A DNA stretch of 64,000 nt from Acidiflorens sp963841945. Lineage in GTDB: Bacteria > Acidobacteriota > Terriglobia > Terriglobales > Acidobacteriaceae. The first letter of the stretch is position 1; every line of letters begins with the position of its first letter. Under the pieces are notes generated by a model that saw nothing but the letters and a program-made list of their open reading frames with translations, was not told the DNA's origin and made no database searches. Where the stretch lies: assembly GCA_963841945.1 (NCBI GenBank), contig CAWJFC010000008.1:372001-436000 (forward strand), read 5' to 3'. A program made the translations under genes and the position numbers. Below are positions 1 to 8,090 of this stretch, one piece after another.

Positions 1-115
1 CCCCTGTTAGGGTGTCCCGGTGGTGACTTGACTTTCTCGACCGACCGTCACAAAATACGGCAAATTTCGGTAAATTCGTGACACCTCTCTCGAAACACCC
101 TCGTTTGCAATCCAT

Positions 116-310
116 ATGATCCCGAGCCAGCCCGTGCAGTCCGCCAAGCAAAAGGTCTCTCCCGATCAATGCAAGCATCCGCAAGTACAGATCGTTTCTC
201 GTGATGAGGACTCCGAGTATGTGGAGTGCAAGGAGTGCGGAGAAATCTTCGAATCCAGCGAATTCAAGGACATGGCCATCGAAGAACAGAAGCGGCCGGA
301 CGAAGAGTAA
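116..310 (+). CDS. Small zinc-ribbon-like protein
   Basis: This 64-residue, hydrophilic, acidic protein has a Cys-x-His pair (CKH, about residue 19) followed by a CxxC pair (CKEC, about residues 38-41). That arrangement suits one small zinc ribbon. No membrane segment or signal peptide is visible. The last ten residues are highly charged. It stands alone, with a weak upstream ribosome-binding site and the divergent-tail hyuA gene on the other strand 200 bases downstream. The function is not recognisable; DNA, RNA or protein binding through the zinc knuckle is only an inference. The coding call rests on composition and the spaced cysteines, since the gene is short. Confidence 0.5.
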   Translation: MIPSQPVQSAKQKVSPDQCKHPQVQIVSRDEDSEYVECKECGEIFESSEFKDMAIEEQKRPDEE

Positions 311-516
311 CCTTCGAGCGAATGTGTCCGAATACCGCTCCTTATTAGTATTGCGCTGGCTTCACTGAAACTGGGACTCTGCCTTCCCGCCCTCGAATTT
401 CTTGACGGAGATGGCCTTGCCTACCCAGACCTCCGCCGTTTTCAAATCAGGTTAACCGTGAGTGTTTCTTGACGGAGCGGAATCGCTTCATCGAGTGTGC
501 CGGTCGGATCTTTCCC

Positions 517-2526
517 CTACTTGATCGCAATGAGGAGATTTTTTTGCCGATCCACGTGGAACTTTTTTCCTGGGGGAACGACAGTGGTGGCGCTGTACTC
601 CGTAATCACCGCGGGTCCCCTCATCGATTTCTCCGCTGCCAAATCTCGGCGTTCGTAGACCGGAGTCGCGTGGATCCTTGCTTGAAAAATCACCTTCACG
701 CGCTCCACGGGCGACGCTCCGGCCCGTCCGGCAATTTTCTTGGATTCCTTAGCGCTGCGTTTTTCCGTTTTGATTCTTGACCGAAGCCGCAGCGTGACGA
801 TTTCAATCTCTCTCACCGAATGCCGATATCCGTAACGGTGTTCATGCTCGTCATGAAAGCGGCTAATGGCATCCTCGGCGGCGGGCACGTTCAGTTCATA
901 GCCTTGTCCGCGATAGCGCAGGTCGAGACTGCGTTCGCAATGTGGTTGACCGCTCCAGCCTTCGGCCCTGAATTCGTCTTGCGCGGAGTCTTCCAGCTTC
1001 CGAAATTCCTTTTCCAACTCCGCGCGTGGCAGTTCGTCGGCGACCCGCCAGAGCAAAGTTCGAGAGAAATCCTTCACCACATCGCTTTCGAGTATTCCAA
1101 TGGCCGACAGTGCGCCAGGATGCACGGGAACGATCACCGTTGGAATCGCCAGCGCCTCGGCCAGTTCGCAGGCGTGCAGGCCTCCAGCGCCGCCGAATGC
1201 GACCAGAGCAAAATCTCGCGGATCGTATCCTCGCTCGATGGAGACAACCCGCAGCGCACGCTCCATATTTGCGTTGACGACGCGCACCACGCCAGCCGAA
1301 AACTGCGCCAATGTAAGCCGTGAGCCCTGCTTCTTCAACCACTCGGACGCCACACGACGCGTTCGTTCGAGGTCTAGCCCAAACTCGCCACCTAGAAAGC
1401 GATTCGGACGCAACCTTCCCATGAGTAGGTTGGCATCGGTCACGGTGGGCTGAGTTCCCCGACCGTAGCAGATCGGGCCGGGATCCGCCCCCGCCGACTC
1501 GGGCCCGACGCGCAGCAAGCCCCCTGCATCGAAGCGCGCCAACGAGCCGCCCCCGGCGCCGACCGTGTGAATTTCAAGCATCGGAACTCCGACCGGTAAT
1601 CCGGCGACCTCCGACTGACTACCCGTCTGGATCGCGCCCTGCACGCCGGCGACGTCGGTCGAGGTTCCACCCATGTCGAAGGTGAGAATCTTTTTAAATC
1701 CGCTACGCGTGGCCGATGCGGCCGCGCCGACCAGGCCTCCGGCCGGCCCGGAGAGAACCGTTCGCACGGGCTCGCGGGCCGCCGACGCTAACGCCGCGAT
1801 TCCGCCATTCGATTGCATGACAAAGATGCGAGCCTTGGGCTTTTTTCCCGGCAAGAAATCTGCGGGTCCGAGTTCGTCGACGCGCTTCGCCAGTCTCTCC
1901 ATGTAGTGCTGCATAAGCGGCTGGAGGTAAGCGTTCACGACGATCGTGCTGGTGCGCTCATACTCGCGAAATTCCGGAAGAATGTCATGCGAGACGGACA
2001 CTGGCTTGCCGAGGTCGCCCAGCCGAGCAGCCGCCAATCGCTCATTCTTCGGATTGGCAAATGAAAATAACAGCGAGAGCGCAATTGCCTCAGGGCGCGC
2101 CTTCGCGACTGCATCTCGCAATCGTAAGAGTTCGTCCGATCCCGGCTCTTCCAGCACTTCGCCGTCGGCGGTGACCCGCTCCTTCACTCCAAACCGCAAT
2201 TCGCGCGGCACCAGCGGAGCGACACGCTCAAAAAAGAAGTCATAAAGCCGGTCTCGCGTCTGGCGCCCTATTTCAATCACATCTTCAAAGCCTGCGGTCG
2301 TAACGAGAGCAACCTTCGCGCCCTTGCGTTGCAGAAGCGCATTCGTGCCCACAGTGGTTCCGTGCAGCAATGTGGTCGCGGCTCCGGCGGCGATCTTCTT
2401 GAGCGCTTCTGCGATGGCCCGCGATGGATCATCAGGCGTCGAGAAAACCTTCAGAGTCTTGAGGTGGCCGCCTTCGACCCACACGCAATCGGTAAAGGTT
2501 CCCCCCGTGTCGATGGCCACTCGCAT
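517..2526 (-). CDS. hyuA: Hydantoinase/oxoprolinase family protein (HyuA type)
   Basis: This protein of about 669 residues belongs to the HyuA/N-methylhydantoinase A/acetophenone carboxylase alpha family, whose members use ATP to open or carboxylate cyclic amides and ketones. The N-terminus holds the actin-like phosphate-binding motif DTGGTFTD. The middle carries LSGPAGG and FDMGGTSTD, the second nucleotide-binding region. The C-terminal third contains the family's MERALRVVSIERGYDPRDF segment. The start is placed at the internal ATG giving MRVAIDTGG, because the 14 residues upstream (from 2568) look like leader DNA and the family begins this way. No HyuB (B-subunit) gene is adjacent, which is unusual because the two usually form a pair. 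The substrate cannot be read from sequence. It would lie only a few kilobases from the Mo-hydroxylase operon if the intervening element were absent. Confidence 0.85.
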   Translation of the reverse strand: MRVAIDTGGTFTDCVWVEGGHLKTLKVFSTPDDPSRAIAEALKKIAAGAATTLLHGTTVGTNALLQRKGAKVALVTTAGFEDVIEIGRQTRDRLYDFFFERVAPLVPRELRFGVKERVTADGEVLEEPGSDELLRLRDAVAKARPEAIALSLLFSFANPKNERLAAARLGDLGKPVSVSHDILPEFREYERTSTIVVNAYLQPLMQHYMERLAKRVDELGPADFLPGKKPKARIFVMQSNGGIAALASAAREPVRTVLSGPAGGLVGAAASATRSGFKKILTFDMGGTSTDVAGVQGAIQTGSQSEVAGLPVGVPMLEIHTVGAGGGSLARFDAGGLLRVGPESAGADPGPICYGRGTQPTVTDANLLMGRLRPNRFLGGEFGLDLERTRRVASEWLKKQGSRLTLAQFSAGVVRVVNANMERALRVVSIERGYDPRDFALVAFGGAGGLHACELAEALAIPTVIVPVHPGALSAIGILESDVVKDFSRTLLWRVADELPRAELEKEFRKLEDSAQDEFRAEGWSGQPHCERSLDLRYRGQGYELNVPAAEDAISRFHDEHEHRYGYRHSVREIEIVTLRLRSRIKTEKRSAKESKKIAGRAGASPVERVKVIFQARIHATPVYERRDLAAEKSMRGPAVITEYSATTVVPPGKKFHVDRQKNLLIAIK

Positions 2527-2688
2527 ATTGGAACGGGACGCAATGCCCATAAGTAAGCCCACGAACAAAAAAGACTAGCACGTGCACGATGGAGCGTGGC
2601 GCCCGGCTAGTCGCGCCGCTCCCGAAACATAATCGTCCTCGCCGCCTTTACCGTATGCTTAAATATCGGTCACAGCATTCGAGGCCTT

Positions 2689-3966
2689 GTGAACGGGAAA
2701 ACGTGGAAAGCTTGGCTTGTGCCGGGCGGGCTTTTGCTGGCGCTGGCCGCGGCGATCATTAATAGCCCCATTTTTGCTCAGGTGGCACCGTCGCTCGGCT
2801 TTTACTACATCGCGGTCTTTGCAGCGGGATTATTTCTGGCGTGGCGGTTTAATTCCAGTCGCGTTTTGTTTTCACTTGTCACGCTGCTGCTTGCGCACCG
2901 CGCAGTCGAGTTCTTTTCCAGTGGCCGCGCTGTTAGCGCTCCCGGACTCATGGCCATCCGGCTCGCGGCAGTACTGGTCCCAATGAACTTCATCGCGTTC
3001 GCCCTGATGCGCGAGCGCGGACTGACCCTTGCCGGAATCGGGCCTCGATCCGCTCTTCTCTTCCTTGAATCTGTCCTCGTCGCGGTGCTCTGCCGGCCTG
3101 AGAACAGCGCTGTCTCGCCTGGAGCGCCAGTATCAGAGATCCCGCTTTGGCTGATCTCATTCTTTGTCGCCGCGGTCGCCGTTTCAGTCCGACGTTTTCT
3201 TCGGACACGCCGTCCGACTGAGCCTGGTTTTGCCTGGTCAACGGCAAGCGTGTTCGTCTGGCTCGAATTCGCGCCTCTCGGAAAAACGGCGGACGCCTAC
3301 GTCGCCACCGCCGCTCTCATCCTCGCCGCGTCTCTGATCGAGACTTCCTATGTTCTTGCCTATCACGACGAGCTTACCGGCATTCGCGGCCGGCGAGCCT
3401 TCAACGATGCTTTGCTATCACTCGATCAGCAATATGCGATCGCCATCGTCGACATCGACCACTTCAAGAAATTCAACGACACCTACGGCCACGATACCGG
3501 CGACCAGGTGCTCTGCATGGTAGCTACGCAGCTCTCCAAAGTGAGTGGCGGCGGCCAGGCGTTTCGCTGCGGAGGCGAAGAGTTCGCCATCATATTTCGC
3601 GAGACGTCGGCCAGGGATGCCTTCATTCATCTTGACCGGTTGCGCCAGACGATCGAGAAATCCACATTCAGGGTGCGAGGTTTTGAGAGAAGAACCACTA
3701 TGCGGCCCGGCGATGCAGATCGCAGAAAGCCGTCAAAGAAGAGGAGTTCTGTAGTCCTTGCCAGTCGGCCACCCAACGAACTCTCCGTCACCGTCAGCAT
3801 TGGAGTGGCCGAGCCGAGCACCCGCAATCGGCAGCCCGAACATGTGATTCAGGCAGCCGATCAGGCCTTGTATCGCGCCAAGGACAAGGGCCGCAATCGC
3901 GTCGAGTTGGCTTCTACCGCGCTCTTGCGCCAAGAAAAAGCTGGGCGTGCTCGGGCGGCGCGGTAG
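2689..3966 (+). CDS. Membrane-anchored diguanylate cyclase (GGDEF)
   Basis: The 425-residue protein starts at GTG. The N-terminal half (about residues 10-220) is a run of six to eight hydrophobic segments, so it is an integral membrane sensor. The C-terminal GGDEF domain carries the active-site signature as GGEEF at residues 295-299, with the upstream DIDHFKKFND metal-binding segment and the downstream VSIGVAE strand. It should make cyclic di-GMP from two GTP. Two oddities are visible. The RxxD product-inhibition site expected just upstream of GGEEF is absent. A basic insertion of about 35 residues (roughly 328-362, with RRKPSKKR) splits the domain before VSIGVAE. It is transcribed alone, divergently from hyuA. 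Confidence 0.9.
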   Translation: MNGKTWKAWLVPGGLLLALAAAIINSPIFAQVAPSLGFYYIAVFAAGLFLAWRFNSSRVLFSLVTLLLAHRAVEFFSSGRAVSAPGLMAIRLAAVLVPMNFIAFALMRERGLTLAGIGPRSALLFLESVLVAVLCRPENSAVSPGAPVSEIPLWLISFFVAAVAVSVRRFLRTRRPTEPGFAWSTASVFVWLEFAPLGKTADAYVATAALILAASLIETSYVLAYHDELTGIRGRRAFNDALLSLDQQYAIAIVDIDHFKKFNDTYGHDTGDQVLCMVATQLSKVSGGGQAFRCGGEEFAIIFRETSARDAFIHLDRLRQTIEKSTFRVRGFERRTTMRPGDADRRKPSKKRSSVVLASRPPNELSVTVSIGVAEPSTRNRQPEHVIQAADQALYRAKDKGRNRVELASTALLRQEKAGRARAAR

Positions 3967-3999
3967 TAACTTGTCACCTGGGGTTGCATCGTCCTTGCG

Positions 4000-5175
4000 T
4001 CACCAATCCCACAGGTGAATCAGAAATAAAATCAACGTCGCCCCGAGAGGCAAGGACAATCCTGCCCGCAGACTGCCCGTGGCTTGTGACGTAAGCCCAA
4101 CCATCCACGGAATCAGCGCGGGTCCGATTGAAGCGAGAGAAAACATGACGGCCCCGATGCTCCGCGCAGCGACTCCAAATCGCTGGGAGAGTCGCGCCAC
4201 AGTCACGGGGTATAAGGTTGAATAACTGAGACCCGTGATGAGCGCTCCCAGGATGACCCCGCGCAGCGACGTTGACCAAAGCATACAGACGATGCCGGCC
4301 GATCCCGTCGCGAAGCCCGCTCGCAAAAGACGATTCTCGGGCACGCGCGACAGAAAGAAAGTGCCCAGTCCACGGCCCGTGGTCAATGCAGCCCAGAAGA
4401 ACGCTGGCATCAGCGGTGCCACGGTGGCCTCGTGCGGGCCGAGCCGCGAGACGTAGGAACCAATCCATCCGCCGACCGCCGTTTCCGCTCCAGGATAGAG
4501 AAAGAAGACCGCTGCAAACAGCCAGAAAGTCGGCGTGCGTGCCACATCTCTCCAGTTCGAAGTGCTGCTTTGGTCGACTGCCGCCGGAGGAAACGCTAGA
4601 TTTCGCATTCCCAGCGCGAGTACGAGTAGGAATACCGTCACTGCCCCGAGAAAAACCGGCAGCGCTCTGTGTGCAGCCGCCCATGCAATCATGAGCGAAC
4701 AAAAAACGGCGCCGAATCCCCAAAAGAAATTCAGCAAGCTCACCGCTCCGCTGCGCGAACCGGGACTGATCTCGGCAATCAACAGATTGTCGGTCGGAAC
4801 AATCAGGCCGAGTCCAAGCCCATACACAGCGACCGACGCGAAACCAATCCCGACCGAACCGAGCAATAGGGTCGCCGTTCCACAGGCCATCAGAAGCAGC
4901 CCAAGGAGGAATGCGGGCCGGAATCCAAGGCGGGAGAGCAGAACGCCCGACAGTTGGACCCCGACCAGCGATGACAAAAACTGAACCAGGAAGAGATTCC
5001 CCGCCTGCGTGTCATTCAAGGCCCAGCGTGCCATCAGAATGGGGAGCATTGGGCCCAGCAGCGTCGTCAGGACTCCCGTGGGCAGGAATGCCAACTGCGC
5101 CGCCAGAATCAACCGTTTATCGGAGGAAGCGTGCAATGAATCGCTGGCCACAGTCACATGCGTTGGAGACTTCAT
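4000..5175 (-). CDS. Major facilitator superfamily transporter
   Basis: This protein of about 391 residues has roughly twelve hydrophobic segments and the two-half layout of the major facilitator superfamily. A loop like the conserved intracellular loop 2-3 follows the second helix (LLSRLGFRPAFLLG). The start is set at the ATG giving MKSPTHV. The upstream 35 codons (from 5280) are rich in Cys and Arg and look non-coding. The overall pattern recalls the sugar/drug efflux-like subgroup of Acidobacteria and FucP-like carriers, but the substrate is not determinable. It sits alone between the diguanylate cyclase (convergent) and the tRNA-Ser. Confidence 0.85.
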   Translation of the reverse strand: MKSPTHVTVASDSLHASSDKRLILAAQLAFLPTGVLTTLLGPMLPILMARWALNDTQAGNLFLVQFLSSLVGVQLSGVLLSRLGFRPAFLLGLLLMACGTATLLLGSVGIGFASVAVYGLGLGLIVPTDNLLIAEISPGSRSGAVSLLNFFWGFGAVFCSLMIAWAAAHRALPVFLGAVTVFLLVLALGMRNLAFPPAAVDQSSTSNWRDVARTPTFWLFAAVFFLYPGAETAVGGWIGSYVSRLGPHEATVAPLMPAFFWAALTTGRGLGTFFLSRVPENRLLRAGFATGSAGIVCMLWSTSLRGVILGALITGLSYSTLYPVTVARLSQRFGVAARSIGAVMFSLASIGPALIPWMVGLTSQATGSLRAGLSLPLGATLILFLIHLWDW

Positions 5176-5495
5176 CGCAAGACAGGGATTCAGAATAACG
5201 CATGCGGTTGATCTGGCGAGGATGGTTAGATATCCCTCTGCCACCCTAGATGAATCGTGTAAGGCGCAAGCACACATCAAGCGCCTGCAAACGAAGCAAT
5301 CGTTGCAATTCGGAGGTCGTCAGAAGTGCTTCTTAGTTCGAGCCCGACGCGAAATAGCTCCCAGAAGTTCCAAGAGAGGTCGCAGAGAGTGGCGTCTCTC
5401 GCGTGATTCAGTCAGGCTGTGGAGGACGTACATACGTGCGTTTGAAGCCGTAAACTCTCTCCTGCTGACCGTGGTAAACTGTACTTCCGCACGCC
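5176..5495. other. Intergenic region upstream of tRNA-Ser
   Basis: About 320 bases lie between the MFS start and the tRNA. Both strands contain only short, compositionally unconvincing reading frames. I could not identify a well-spaced -35/-10 pair for the tRNA. An AT-richer patch (TAAACT near 5475-5480) lies 16 bases before the tRNA 5' end and could be part of its promoter. Confidence 0.3.
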
Positions 5496-5589
5496 GGAGA
5501 GGTGGCCGAGAGGCTGAAGGCGGCGGTTTGCTAAACCGTTATACGGGCTAACACCTGTATCGAGGGTTCGAATCCCTCCCTCTCCGCCA
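5496..5589 (+). tRNA. tRNA-Ser (anticodon GCU)
   Basis: A class II tRNA with a long variable arm. The acceptor stem GGAGAGG (5496-5502) pairs with CCTCTCC (5579-5585). A D arm, an anticodon loop TTGCTAA within the stem GGTTTGCTAAACC (anticodon GCT), a long variable arm, and GGTTCGAATCC as the T arm follow. Discriminator G5586 and an encoded CCA (5587-5589) complete it. It decodes AGC and AGU serine codons. Its 3' end is the apparent attachment site for the element that follows. The tRNA copy is complete, so integration restored the gene. Confidence 0.97.
5570..5589 (+). repeat. attL: left attachment repeat within tRNA-Ser 3' end
   Basis: The last 20 bases of the tRNA gene (T-arm 3' side, acceptor 3' strand and CCA) recur as a direct repeat at 42192-42211 with one mismatch (C5574 against T42196). 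The uninterrupted identical core is 15 bases, CCTCCCTCTCCGCCA. An integrase gene begins 265 bases further on, which is the classical arrangement for tRNA-targeted tyrosine integrases. Confidence 0.75.
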
Positions 5590-5658
5590 TATCCTTCGAT
5601 CCGAGCTACTTACAGTATTCGGTCTAGCCCATCCGACCCTTGCGGACCGCGCGTTTGG

Positions 5659-5674
5659 TGTCCCAACGGTGTCC
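5659..5674 (+). repeat. TGTCCCAACGGTGTCC motif, left copy
   Basis: This 16-base motif lies 70 bases inside the left attachment repeat. It recurs with one mismatch at 42294-42309, 83 bases beyond the right repeat. Both copies stand between an attachment core and the 3' end of an integrase gene or relic, so they may be integrase arm-binding sites or simply conserved element-end sequence. The TGTCC repeated within the motif is compatible with a direct-repeat binding site. Confidence 0.4.
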
Positions 5675-5853
5675 TGAAGAGAGCGCCCCCGAGTCGGCTC
5701 AAACTCGGCTCCAGGATGCTATCCACAAATCGCCGCTTTCGGCGTAAACTGCTGGCCTCGCCACCATGAAGACGTTCCATCACCCACAGTTTGTAAATTG
5801 ACGCATGCGTTCTGCGGGCCTTCCGAGTTGTTGTCTTAAAGTTGCAGCTGCTG

Positions 5854-7134
5854 TTAGTTCACCCTCACGGAAGTATCCGAATCGTGACTGTGATTAACGT
5901 TGGCTTCCTGGGCGACTCCTGACGACTGAGCAGCGTTCGCGATGCTGTTTTCGAGCTTCGCCATGGCGGTGCGCACGTCTTCAGCTGCAGTCTTTATGTA
6001 GTACGTCGACGTTGTGCTGACATTTGAGTGTCTCAAGATTCGCTGGATCACTATGTCAGGAACGCCGAGCCGATAGAGATTGCTTCCCAGTCCTCGACGT
6101 GCGGCGTGCCAGCCCTTCCATTCGGGAATCCGAGCATCCCGCTTGTACTGGTGAATTGGGTTTGAATCGAACTTGATAAATGGCTGATGGTCTGCCTCCG
6201 GCTTACCGCACACCTCACAACGATTTAATGCTGGGAGAATCACGCGGTTAACTACGCTGGTGAGTGCCAGCGGGTTGCCCTTTGCATTCGTGAAGATCGG
6301 TCCAGTTCTTGGATTCGCCGAGCGCAATCGATGCATTTCCAGGCGATCGGCAAGCCGTCGGATTACAGGAACAGGCGCACGACCCTTACGGGTCTTCGGG
6401 TCGGAGACTCGTCCATTCCAGATTGAGCGGGAAACGAACAGTTCTGCGGCTTGGTAGTTCTCCCATAACAACCCTTGGATTTCGCCGTGGCGAAGGCCCA
6501 TAAATGCCGCCACTGCGAACGCCGTAGCAGCGGGCTCCGGTAGCAGTGAGAGGATCTTCTGAATTTCTTCCAAACTATAGGCATAGGTTTCTTGCGGCTC
6601 GGCAGCTTTGGGATTAACCGCAGCATCGCGCGTTGGGTTCTCGCCTTGGAAATAGTCCTGTTGTTTCGCCAGCGTGAAGATGCCGCTGATGACGCTCTTG
6701 ACGTGTTTCAGAGTATTCCGGCTAAGCTTTCCAGCCCCGATCTGATTCAGCCAGCCTTGGACGTGGTACGTCCGCGTGTCCTTCAGCCAGACTTGCTCGC
6801 AGAGCGGTTTGAGATGATCTTCCCAAATGTCGCAATAGCCCTTCGCAGTTGAGGGCCGTTTGTGCTCTTCGATCCGCGGCAGGTACACGCGGTCGACAAA
6901 ATCCCCAATTGTAACGATACGATCGGCCGTGACTGTGCCACTGTTCACGGTCGCCATGTGTCGCTCGGCTTCGGACCTGATGTCCGCGGGTGGACGTTTG
7001 CCGCGTGTCGTCACCTCACCGACTGAATGAGTGACCCGCTTCCGTTCAACAGTCCCGGCGACGTTTCGGCGCTCCCAATAGCGAACGTACCAGCGATTCC
7101 CGATGCGGATGATCTGCCCACATTGCTTTCTCAT
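5854..7134 (-). CDS. int: Tyrosine-type site-specific integrase
   Basis: This 426-residue tyrosine recombinase has an N-terminal arm-binding region (about 1-60), a SAM-like core-binding domain (about 75-180, FVDRVYLPRIEEHKRP) and a catalytic domain. Catalytic residues that can be read are Arg215 (MGLRHGE), the His343-x-x-Arg346 box (GWHAARRG), a His in ILRHSN and the nucleophile Tyr378 (STTSTYY). An unusual insert just before the HxxR box carries CEVCGKPEADH, a probable small zinc-binding knuckle. It is convergent on the tRNA-Ser, 265 bases from the attachment core, and presumably catalyses integration and excision of the island. It is full length, with no interruption. Confidence 0.92.
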   Translation of the reverse strand: MRKQCGQIIRIGNRWYVRYWERRNVAGTVERKRVTHSVGEVTTRGKRPPADIRSEAERHMATVNSGTVTADRIVTIGDFVDRVYLPRIEEHKRPSTAKGYCDIWEDHLKPLCEQVWLKDTRTYHVQGWLNQIGAGKLSRNTLKHVKSVISGIFTLAKQQDYFQGENPTRDAAVNPKAAEPQETYAYSLEEIQKILSLLPEPAATAFAVAAFMGLRHGEIQGLLWENYQAAELFVSRSIWNGRVSDPKTRKGRAPVPVIRRLADRLEMHRLRSANPRTGPIFTNAKGNPLALTSVVNRVILPALNRCEVCGKPEADHQPFIKFDSNPIHQYKRDARIPEWKGWHAARRGLGSNLYRLGVPDIVIQRILRHSNVSTTSTYYIKTAAEDVRTAMAKLENSIANAAQSSGVAQEANVNHSHDSDTSVRVN

Positions 7135-7266
7135 TGAACTGCTCCTGTTTTCGGAAATTTGAGACCAGGCGCGCTTCGGTGGAGGAATTTGAAACTGGAG
7201 GGTTTCTGAGGCTGTGAATTACACTTCAGAAAGCCGCCGCTCCTACACGTATAGGCACGTCGGTCA

Positions 7267-7878
7267 GTGTCGGGCGCTGTTGACGCAGCGCTCGGCACGC
7301 TTTTAAGTTTACGTCCGATCTGCTGCGATTCAGAACAATTTTTTCTCCGGCTCAATCTCCGAGCGTCCTATGCGGAGCGCCGAGGTTGGAAGATCGTCGA
7401 GGAGTTCACAGACCAGGGAGTGTCGGGCTGCAAAGAGTCCCGGCCCGCACTGAATAGACTCATGTCGGATGCCTGCCGTCGACGGTTCGACGCAATTCTG
7501 GTGTGGAAGATCGATCGCTTCGGGAGGTCATTGAAGCACCTCGTCAACTCGCTGGCAGAACTCGCAGCTCTGGGGGTGGCCTTCATCAGCCTGAGGGACA
7601 ATTTAGACTTGAGCACGCCTTCCGGTCGGTTGATGTTTCAGATCATCGGCGCCATGGCCGAGTTTGAGAGGGCGTTGATTCAAGAGCGGGTCCGCGCCGG
7701 CATAAGGAACGCACGCGCCAAAGGAAGACAATTGGGAAGGCCTCGCGTAGTTGTGGACGCTTCACGGGTTGCCGCTCTTCGCACCCGTGGAAACTCCTGG
7801 TCGCAGATCCAGGCGGAGCTAGGTGTAAGCAAGGGGACCGCACAGAGGGCCTTTGCACCCTTGCCCAAAACTGTCTAG
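7267..7878 (+). pseudogene. Serine recombinase (resolvase/invertase) lacking its N-terminus
   Basis: From about residue 30 the protein reads as a canonical small serine recombinase. It has AERRGWKIVEEF, the VWKIDRFGRSLKHL helix, MAEFERALIQERVRAG, and a C-terminal helix-turn-helix (GNSWSQIQAELGVSKGT). The first 25-30 residues do not match the family. The expected YARVST stretch with the catalytic serine and the first active-site arginines is missing, replaced by unrelated sequence ending in DSEQFFLRL. The gene was therefore cut at its 5' end and should be catalytically dead, although its DNA-binding half could still be made. It diverges from the integrase. Confidence 0.8.
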
Positions 7879-8028
7879 CAACACTCTTTCAGGCAGCAGC
7901 AGGTTTGGGCCGTTTTCTTGTTTTCCAAGAGCAATACTGCAGGTATTTTGTGTCCGTAGCCGCATGGGAACCCTTTTCCGTGCGGCATGCCTTCTGTCGC
8001 TGGGGTGCAGTTCGTCATTGGCTGGCGG

Positions 8029-8034
8029 TATAAT
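8029..8034 (+). promoter_or_regulatory. Possible -10 element of the TonB receptor gene
   Basis: A perfect TATAAT lies 57 bases before the receptor start codon in otherwise GC-rich DNA. No good -35 hexamer stands at 16-18 bases (the best is TGCAGT at 8006-8011), so this is a weak call. Confidence 0.3.
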
Positions 8035-8090
8035 TCCGGCATAGTCGTACGGGGTTCGCCCAAAACTTTCCAACTCCACGGATTGACCCT

